A stretch of DNA of 11,396 bases, from NCBI GenBank assembly GCA_902477055.1, contig CABSFY010000074.1, positions 1-11,396 of the forward strand. The letters are read 5' to 3'. The stretch's first letter is position 1. Every line of letters begins with the position of its first letter. The translations under genes were made by a program, and so were the position numbers. Origin of the DNA: an uncultured Eubacteriales bacterium. Its GTDB lineage: Bacteria; Bacillota; Clostridia; Oscillospirales; Oscillospiraceae. The notes under the pieces are model-generated. The model saw only the letters and a program-made list of their open reading frames with translations. It searched no databases and was not told the DNA's origin. Shown here piece by piece: positions 6,772 to 11,396 of the stretch.

Positions 6772-7730
6772 TGGTATTGCTGATTCAGTACACCCTCATC
6801 TTTGCCGCCGTTCTGCTGCTCGTCGCGTTGGGCGGCTGCTTCTCCGAGCATTCCGGCGTCATCAACATCGGCCTGGAAGGCATCATGGTCATCGGTGCGC
6901 TCGGCGGCGCATTGGTCATGCGCTTTTTGCCGTATGATTCCGCCACAGCCGGCTTCGGCGCAAACTTCGGTATGTTCGCCGCCGTGCTTCTCGCTTCGGT
7001 CGCGTTCGGTATGATATACTCGCTGCTGTTGGCGGTCGCGTGTATCAACTTCAAGGCCGACCAGACCATCGTCGGCACCGCGATGAACCTGCTCGGTACG
7101 TCGCTGGCGACCGTTGTCGTCAAGTCGATGAACACCGCCGCAAACCCCGACGACCACTCCTCCGAAATCCAGTATTTCGACCAGAAGAAGGCGTTTCTGT
7201 CCAATATCAACGGCTTCGAGCTGAACTGGTTCATGGTCGTCGCGTTCATCCTGCTGATCGTTTCGATCGTCCTGCTGTATAAGACCCGCTTTGGTCTGCG
7301 TCTGCGGGCCTGCGGCGAGCATCCGCAGGCAGCGGACTCCGTCGGCATCAACGTCTACAAAATGCGCTACGCCGGCGTTTTGATCTCCGGTTTCCTCGGC
7401 GGCCTCGGCGGCATCACCTACATCACCGCAGGTGTCAGCCTCTGGAAATTTGAAAACGGTGTCGCCGGCTTCGGCTTCCTCGCACTTGCTGTTATGATCT
7501 TCGGTGCGTGGGATCCTGCACGTATCGCGCTGGCCGCATTGCTGTTCGGCTTCTTCCGCGCACTGGGCAACACGTACATCGGCTTCGACTTCCTCGTTGC
7601 GATGAAGATTCCCAGCGCAGTGTACAATATGCTGCCCTACATCGTCTCGCTGATCGTCCTTGCCTTTACATCCAAGAATTCCCGCGCCCCGAAGGCCGAG
7701 GGCATCCCCTACGACAAGGGCCAGCGCTGA
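6771..7730 (+). CDS. Nucleoside ABC transporter permease 2 (NupC/YufQ type)
   Basis: This 319-residue membrane protein is the second, shorter BPD_transp_2 permease that pairs with its neighbour. Diagnostic motifs are EHSGVINIGLEGIMVIGA (26-43) near the N-terminus, DQTIVGTAMNLLG (97-109), TRFGLRLRACGEHPQAADS (172-190), which is the ATPase-contacting loop of this subfamily, and GFGFLALAVMIFGAWDP (233-249). This pattern separates the BmpA/YufNOPQ nucleoside systems from ribose-type transporters, where both permeases are equivalent. Its ATG follows AAGGAGG (6755-6761) at 9 bases and shares a base with the upstream stop codon. No gene for a BmpA-like lipoprotein, the binding component normally found first in such operons, lies in the window. 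Confidence 0.92.
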   Translation: MVLLIQYTLIFAAVLLLVALGGCFSEHSGVINIGLEGIMVIGALGGALVMRFLPYDSATAGFGANFGMFAAVLLASVAFGMIYSLLLAVACINFKADQTIVGTAMNLLGTSLATVVVKSMNTAANPDDHSSEIQYFDQKKAFLSNINGFELNWFMVVAFILLIVSIVLLYKTRFGLRLRACGEHPQAADSVGINVYKMRYAGVLISGFLGGLGGITYITAGVSLWKFENGVAGFGFLALAVMIFGAWDPARIALAALLFGFFRALGNTYIGFDFLVAMKIPSAVYNMLPYIVSLIVLAFTSKNSRAPKAEGIPYDKGQR

Positions 7731-7748
7731 CCCTTTCTTATTCAAATG

Positions 7749-7783
7749 TTATGCTATCCCCGCGTTCGGCGGGGATAGCATAA
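7749..7783 (+). terminator. 15-bp perfect hairpin between the permease and udk
   Basis: TTATGCTATCCCCGC and its exact reverse complement enclose the 5-base loop GTTCG. The following bases (TCATTTC) make a poor U-tract, so it is more likely a partial terminator or an RNA-processing or stabilising hairpin. Such a structure would set different mRNA levels for the transporter and the kinase, with read-through reaching udk, which has no convincing promoter of its own. Confidence 0.55.
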
Positions 7784-7820
7784 TCATTTCACCGAAATCT
7801 CGCACGGAGGATAGATAGAT

Positions 7821-8441
7821 ATGCCGAATATTATCGTCATAGGAATCGCAGGCGGCAGCGGAAGCGGCAAAACGACCCTGATGAAAAATCTCATTGCCCG
7901 CTTCCACGACGAGGTCACCGTTCTGAGCCATGACAACTACTACCGCCCCTATGACAATCTCCCCATCGAGGAGCGAAAAAAGGTCAACTACGACCATCCC
8001 GATGCCTTCGATACAGACATGATGATCGAGCATTTGAAACAGCTCAAGGCCGGAAACCCGATCGAATGTCCGATCTATGATTACACAAACTATGCGCGCT
8101 GTGAGGAAACAACCCGCATTGAGCCGCGCAAGGTCATTCTGGTCGAGGGTATTTTGATTTTTGAAAACAAAGCCCTCTGCTCCCAGATGGACATCAAAAT
8201 TTTTGTGGACACGGACGCAGATGTCCGCCTCATCCGCAGAATCCGCCGCGATGTCGCCAAACGCGGTCGAAGTCTGGATTCCGTCCTGACGCAGTATCTT
8301 GCCACGGTCAAGCCGATGCATGAGCAGTTTGTCGAGCCGAGTAAAAAAAACGCCGACCTCGTCGTTCTGGAGGGCGGCAAGAATCTGGTCGCGCTGGAAA
8401 TGATCATTGACCGCATCCAGCGTCACATCGATAACGACTGA
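7821..8441 (+). CDS. udk: Uridine kinase
   Basis: This 206-residue cytosolic enzyme phosphorylates uridine and cytidine to UMP and CMP with ATP or GTP, the trapping step of pyrimidine salvage. The length matches bacterial Udk. Motifs in order are the P-loop GGSGSGKTT (11-19), SHDNYY (36-41) carrying the catalytic-type Asp38, VNYDHPDAFD (55-64) and PIYDYT (84-89) of the nucleoside pocket, VEGILIF (108-114), the arginine-rich lid RLIRRIRRDVAKRGR (136-150), and KPMHEQFVEPSKKNAD (164-179). GGAGG (7806-7810) lies 10 bases before the ATG. Its position right after a nucleoside importer is the best argument that the importer carries pyrimidine nucleosides. Confidence 0.95.
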   Translation: MPNIIVIGIAGGSGSGKTTLMKNLIARFHDEVTVLSHDNYYRPYDNLPIEERKKVNYDHPDAFDTDMMIEHLKQLKAGNPIECPIYDYTNYARCEETTRIEPRKVILVEGILIFENKALCSQMDIKIFVDTDADVRLIRRIRRDVAKRGRSLDSVLTQYLATVKPMHEQFVEPSKKNADLVVLEGGKNLVALEMIIDRIQRHIDND

Positions 8442-8506
8442 CAGAAAAATTCCGCATCGGCGTAGCAGCCCCGGCGCGGTTTTCACCTCAAAAGGAGATT
8501 TGGAAC

Positions 8507-9619
8507 ATGGATAAAATCAAAAAGAACTTTGGCTTCGGCTGTATGCGCTTTCCGATGAAGGGCAATGAGGTGGACATCGAGCAGACCAAGCAGATGGTGG
8601 ACGCGTTTCTGGACGCAGGCTTCAACTATTTCGACACGGCACACGGCTACCTCGACGGCAAAAGCGAGCTTGCCGTGCGCGAATGTCTGACGAGCCGCTA
8701 CCCCCGCGACCGCTATATCCTGACAAATAAATTGACAGACACTTATTTCAAGAGCGAGGCCGATATCCGCCCGCTTTTTGAGTCCCAGCTTGCCGCCTGC
8801 GGCGTGGAGTACTTTGATTTCTATCTAATGCACGCCCAAAAGGCCAGTGTTTTCGAGTATTTCAAAAAGCACCATGCCTATGAAACAGCCCTCGCGCTGA
8901 AGGAGGAAGGGAAAATCCGCCATTTCGGCATCTCCTTCCACGACCGCGCCGTGGTTCTGGAGCAGATTCTCAAGGAGTATCCGCAGATCGAGGTCGTGCA
9001 GATTCAGTTCAACTATCTGGACTACGAGGATGCCGCCATTCAGAGCCGTCAGTGCTATGAGGTCTGCCGGAAATACAATAAGCCCGTCATCGTCATGGAG
9101 CCGGTCAAGGGCGGCAGCCTTGTGAATCTCCCCGCCGAGGCCATGCAAATCCTCGAAAATCAGCACGGCGGCAGCCCCGCCAGCTATGCCATCCGCTTCG
9201 CCGCAGGCTTCCCCGGCATTATGATGGTCCTGTCCGGCATGAGCACCATCGAGCAGATGGAGGATAACGTGAGCTTCATGCGCGACTTCCAGCCACTGAG
9301 CGAAACGGAGCTGGCCACGGTCCGCGCAGTCTGCGGCGTGATTCGCGGCATGGATATCATTCCCTGCACCGCCTGCCGCTACTGCACTGAGGGCTGCCCA
9401 CAGCATATTTCGATCCCCGACATTTTTTCCCTGATGAATTCCAAAAAAATCCACCTTAGCTGGAATGCAGATTACTACTATTCCTTCGTCCATACCGCCC
9501 CCGGCAGCCGCGCTTCGGACTGCATCAAGTGCGGCAAATGCGAAAAAGCCTGCCCCCAGCACCTCCCCATCCGCCAGCTCCTGGAGGACGCTGCAAGAGA
9601 ATTTGAAAAGCAGCAATAG
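8507..9619 (+). CDS. Aldo/keto reductase with C-terminal 4Fe-4S domain
   Basis: This 370-residue oxidoreductase combines an AKR (alpha/beta)8 barrel (about 1-275) with a ferredoxin-like tail. The AKR catalytic tetrad is recognisable as Asp43 and Tyr48 in YFDTAHGY (41-48), Lys75 in ILTNKL (71-76) and His109 in DFYLMHA (104-110). The tail has two cysteine clusters, C287-x2-C290-x2-C293-x3-C297-P and C339-x2-C342-x2-C345-x3-C349-P, each sufficient for one [4Fe-4S] centre. This composite family is widespread in anaerobes, and its substrate is generally unknown. AAAGGAG (8491-8497) is 9 bases before the ATG. It starts 65 bp after udk with no strong promoter between, so it may be transcribed from the same operon. 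A functional link to nucleoside salvage is not evident. Confidence 0.92.
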   Translation: MDKIKKNFGFGCMRFPMKGNEVDIEQTKQMVDAFLDAGFNYFDTAHGYLDGKSELAVRECLTSRYPRDRYILTNKLTDTYFKSEADIRPLFESQLAACGVEYFDFYLMHAQKASVFEYFKKHHAYETALALKEEGKIRHFGISFHDRAVVLEQILKEYPQIEVVQIQFNYLDYEDAAIQSRQCYEVCRKYNKPVIVMEPVKGGSLVNLPAEAMQILENQHGGSPASYAIRFAAGFPGIMMVLSGMSTIEQMEDNVSFMRDFQPLSETELATVRAVCGVIRGMDIIPCTACRYCTEGCPQHISIPDIFSLMNSKKIHLSWNADYYYSFVHTAPGSRASDCIKCGKCEKACPQHLPIRQLLEDAAREFEKQQ

Positions 9620-9631
9620 CCCGCCATTTCC

Positions 9632-9664
9632 GCCTCCCCGTGCCGCAGCGCGGGGAGGCTTTTT
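9632..9664 (+). terminator. Intrinsic terminator after the aldo/keto reductase
   Basis: The arms GCCTCCCCG (9632-9640) and CGGGGAGGC (9651-9659) can extend inward to a 12-bp stem, including one T-G pair, with a CGCA loop. TTTTT follows at once (9660-9664). It lies 12 bases after the stop and probably ends the whole transporter-udk-reductase transcript. Confidence 0.88.
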
Positions 9665-9703
9665 ACTTCTCCCCCGCTCCCTCAACACGATCGGACATTG
9701 CCT

Positions 9704-9760
9704 GTAGGGGGCGGAATCGGACGATATCCGTTTGTAGGGGGCGGCGTCCCCGACGCCCCG
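9704..9760 (+). repeat. Two tandem GTAG-footed hairpin modules (REP-like)
   Basis: Two 27-base modules (9704-9730 and 9734-9760) start with the same bases GTAGGGGGCGG and end CCG, at a 30-bp period. The inner bases differ, but each keeps a potential stem: CGGA/TCCG in the first and GGCGTC-ccc-GACGCC (9743-9757) in the second. The shared 12-mer TGTAGGGGGCGG occurs at 9703-9714 and 9733-9744. The region 9665-9983 contains no credible gene. Confidence 0.6.
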
Positions 9761-9804
9761 CTTACCGGCAGTATCGTTCCATATGATTTCCATCCTTTCA
9801 CGCC

Positions 9805-9829
9805 GTAGAGGCCGGTCATCGACCGCCCG
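9805..9829 (+). repeat. Third GTAG-footed hairpin module
   Basis: GTAG (9805-9808) is followed by CGGTC-atc-GACCG (9813-9825) and the end CCCG. The stem sequence differs from the two upstream modules, but the layout of GTAG foot, hairpin and CCCG is the same. Confidence 0.5.
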
Positions 9830-9840
9830 TGTCGGCTGTG

Positions 9841-9882
9841 GCGGTTAGCGAACAGCGGCTAGTGCTTGGCGGTTAGTGACGG
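9841..9882. repeat. 14-bp tandem repeat, three copies
   Basis: Three imperfect 14-base units begin at 9841, 9855 and 9869. Each starts GCGG(T/C)TAG(C/T)G and ends in a variable four-base tail. It lies between the third and fourth hairpin modules and has no visible coding content. Confidence 0.65.
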
Positions 9883-9895
9883 TGTACCTGCACGC

Positions 9896-9921
9896 GGCGG
9901 GGCTGGGGAACCCCGCCCTAC
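9896..9921 (-). repeat. Fourth GTAG-footed hairpin module, inverted
   Basis: On the minus strand it reads GTAGGGCGGGG and then the matching arm CCCCGCC. The 7-bp stem is GGCGGGG (9896-9902) with CCCCGCC (9911-9917). It faces the module at 9805-9829, giving a head-to-head pair around the 14-bp triplicate. Confidence 0.55.
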
Positions 9922-9983
9922 GTATGGGTTTCGTTAGTACATACAGGGACACAGGACGCAGCAAATACAAAAAGGCATTAGAA

Positions 9984-10011
9984 AAGGGCGGGAGCTTCAG
10001 CTCCCGCCCTT
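9984..10011 (-). terminator. Terminator of the phosphatase-SLH gene
   Basis: A 12-bp perfect stem, AAGGGCGGGAGC (9984-9995) with its complement (10000-10011), has a 4-base loop. On the minus strand it is followed by TTCT, giving TTTTCT after the GC arm. It lies 12 bases after the stop codon. The plus-strand side reads TTGGTTTTATT, so it may work in both directions. Confidence 0.85.
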
Positions 10012-10023
10012 GGTTTTATTGAA

Positions 10024-11396
10024 TTATTGCGGACGCGGGAGGGCCAGGAAGATGCTGAGGATCTTCGCAGCCTGACCGCGGGTGCAGGTGCTGTCCGGCT
10101 CGAAGGTCGTCGGGGTCGTGCCGTTGACGATACCGTTCGTTTCCGCCCAGGAAACGGCATCCATGTACCAGCCGTCCTTCAGGTCCGTAAAGGTCGCAGC
10201 GGCCATCTTCTCCGGCTTACCGGCGAAGCGGTAGAGCATCGTGACGAATTCCGCACGGGTCACGTCGGCATCCGGCTCGAAGGTCGTCGGGGTCGTGCCG
10301 TTGACGACGCCGTTCTTCTCCGCCCATGCGACAGCCGTTGCGTACCATTCGTTCGCGGAAACGTCCTTGAAGCTGGCGGTGCCTTCCACAGAGGGTTCGC
10401 CGGCGATGCGGTACAGCAGCATCGCAGTCTGCGCTCTGGTGAGATTGCTTTCCGGCTCAAATGTCGTCGGGGTCATGCCCTTGATGACGCCCTGCTCCGC
10501 CATATCCAAAACGTAGTCATAGTACCAGGCCTTCTCGACAACGTCCGTGAAGGGGTTGACGAACGTCTCGCCGCCCAGGCTCTTGCGAAGCTGCTTGATC
10601 TCGGTATCGTTCAGGCCGATCTCCTTGAGGTAATCGGTGGCTTCCTTCTTGAGATTGGCGGTCGCGAGGTCGTCAACGCCGAATGCGTTCTTCAGGCTCT
10701 TTACGATGTTGGAGTTCAGGATCGCGGTGTACTTTTCGCTGCCCTTCTCCACGCCGTAGTAGTTTTCATAGGTGGTCATGTAGTCCGCGAAGACTTCCTC
10801 ATAGGTCGCACCCATGAAGCATTCAAGCAGAGCAGAAACGTAACCGGCGCGGTCCTTGCCCTCGGTACAGTGGACGAGGTACGGACCTTCGTGGCTGGCC
10901 ATGTAGCGCAGGCCCTCGGCGAGGCCGTCCTTGAAGGACTTCTCACTGAAGTCAACGCCTAAGCCAAGGAACACGACGTTTTGCTTGGAGTAGTAGCTGT
11001 CGGCGTAGCCCTCGTAAGCCTCGGCAGCGGCCTTGTTGTCCGCGAGGTTCATGAAGGTCTTGACACCGGCGGCCTCGGCAGCCTTGTCGGCGTAGGTGTT
11101 ACGGCCGAGCTCGGGGTTGACGGGGCTGGAGGAGCGATACAGAACGTTCTTGCCCATGCCGGTGGTGGCGATGACGCGGAAGTTCGCGAACTGCTCGTCG
11201 GTCAGGCCGGCATAGTCCTCACGGTTGTTGGTGCGGTTGAGATCGTGGAGCAGGTACTCGGCCATGTAGCCGCCCTTTTCCTTCATCTCGAACTGAACCT
11301 CGATGGGGAAGGTCACGCCGGGCATGGCCGTCCAGTACCAGGTCTTATCCTCGTTGGTGTGCTTTTCGGCAATGCCGTAGGTGGTGGCGAAGTTGC
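10024..11396 (-). CDS. Surface tyrosine-phosphatase-like protein with three SLH domains (N-terminus cut by window)
   Basis: The frame is open to the right edge, so the start and any signal peptide lie outside; 457 codons are visible. Residue numbers here count from the internal Met at 11325. The first half is a Cys-dependent phosphatase of the Y_phosphatase3/LipA type: LYRSSSPVNPELGRN (62-76), FMNLADN (91-97) and the P-loop HCTEGKDRAG (152-161), with nucleophile Cys153 and Arg159 of C-x5-R. The Lys-Asp inside the loop is typical of members that act on phosphotyrosine and phosphoinositides. After a helical linker come three SLH domains (about 257-310, 317-371, 378-430), each with W-Y near the front and the TRAQ, TRAE or TRGQ motif. 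SLH domains bind secondary cell-wall polymers, so the enzyme is inferred to be displayed outside the cell. Its substrate is unknown. Confidence 0.88.
   Translation of the reverse strand, partial: NFATTYGIAEKHTNEDKTWYWTAMPGVTFPIEVQFEMKEKGGYMAEYLLHDLNRTNNREDYAGLTDEQFANFRVIATTGMGKNVLYRSSSPVNPELGRNTYADKAAEAAGVKTFMNLADNKAAAEAYEGYADSYYSKQNVVFLGLGVDFSEKSFKDGLAEGLRYMASHEGPYLVHCTEGKDRAGYVSALLECFMGATYEEVFADYMTTYENYYGVEKGSEKYTAILNSNIVKSLKNAFGVDDLATANLKKEATDYLKEIGLNDTEIKQLRKSLGGETFVNPFTDVVEKAWYYDYVLDMAEQGVIKGMTPTTFEPESNLTRAQTAMLLYRIAGEPSVEGTASFKDVSANEWYATAVAWAEKNGVVNGTTPTTFEPDADVTRAEFVTMLYRFAGKPEKMAAATFTDLKDGWYMDAVSWAETNGIVNGTTPTTFEPDSTCTRGQAAKILSIFLALPRPQ
10094..10487 (-). repeat. Near-identical DNA repeats in the SLH coding region
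   Basis: A 37-bp stretch is exactly repeated at 10094-10130 and 10271-10307 (177-bp period) and again, with five mismatches, at 10451-10487 (180-bp period). It encodes the GTTPTTFEP loop of each SLH domain. This identity between domains 2 and 3 suggests recent duplication or gene conversion. Confidence 0.8.

Noticed and set aside
5494..7745. Two further long minus-strand frames opposite the permeases
   Set aside because: The translations are rich in Asp, Gln, Arg and His with no motifs or plausible starts. They mirror the third-position bias of the permease genes.
7727..7755. Possible promoter for udk (CTGACC-17-TATGCT)
   Set aside because: Both boxes match consensus at only four of six positions, and the -10 falls inside the perfect hairpin stem.
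8454..8484. Possible weak terminator hairpin before the aldo/keto reductase
   Set aside because: Only short interrupted stems (CCGC/GCGG, GGC/GCC) precede TTTT; this is not convincing.
9703..9922. CRISPR array
   Set aside because: The modules are themselves hairpins with differing sequence, are irregularly spaced and in mixed orientation, and have no constant repeat with unique spacers.

Overview
The window is GC-rich and gene-dense. Most genes have strong AGGAGG-type ribosome sites, and the promoters look like sigma-A promoters. Together with the gene families (VanZ, a BmpA-type nucleoside ABC transporter, an Fe-S aldo/keto reductase, an SLH-anchored surface protein), this suggests a high-GC anaerobic gut Bacillota, most likely Oscillospiraceae/Ruminococcaceae. 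The taxonomic placement is inference.

Layout. (a) 1-173: non-coding, with two opposed copies of a GC-rich intergenic repeat. (b) 174-2136, minus: a two-gene operon of a cytidylate-kinase-like protein and a MATE efflux transporter, overlapping by 8 bp. (c) 2137-2277: a divergent control region in which two good promoters share one -10 box. (d) 2278-3165, plus: a LysR-type regulator, which ends three bases from the convergent (e) vanZ-family gene (3169-3696, minus). (f) 3697-4085: the vanZ leader and promoter, a 15-bp palindrome, and the promoter of the next operon. (g) 4086-7730, plus: ABC ATPase and two permeases of a nucleoside importer without its binding-protein gene, then a strong hairpin and uridine kinase (7821-8441), and then an aldo/keto reductase with two 4Fe-4S motifs (8507-9619), closed by a clear terminator. 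(h) 9665-9983: about 320 bp of non-coding DNA filled with REP-like hairpin modules and a 14-bp triplicate. (i) 10024 to the right edge, minus: a protein-tyrosine-phosphatase-like domain fused to three SLH domains, cut at its N-terminus by the window.

How the genes fit together. The importer plus uridine kinase make a coherent uridine/cytidine salvage unit: nucleoside enters and is trapped as a monophosphate. The LysR regulator is the natural candidate controller of the divergent kinase-like/MATE operon. The phosphatase-SLH protein is predicted to be displayed on the cell wall. I see no CRISPR array, phage gene, insertion sequence, tRNA or rRNA, and no gene set that clearly forms an undescribed system. 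The least ordinary parts are the GTAG-footed hairpin cluster, the shared-box divergent promoter and the surface phosphatase.
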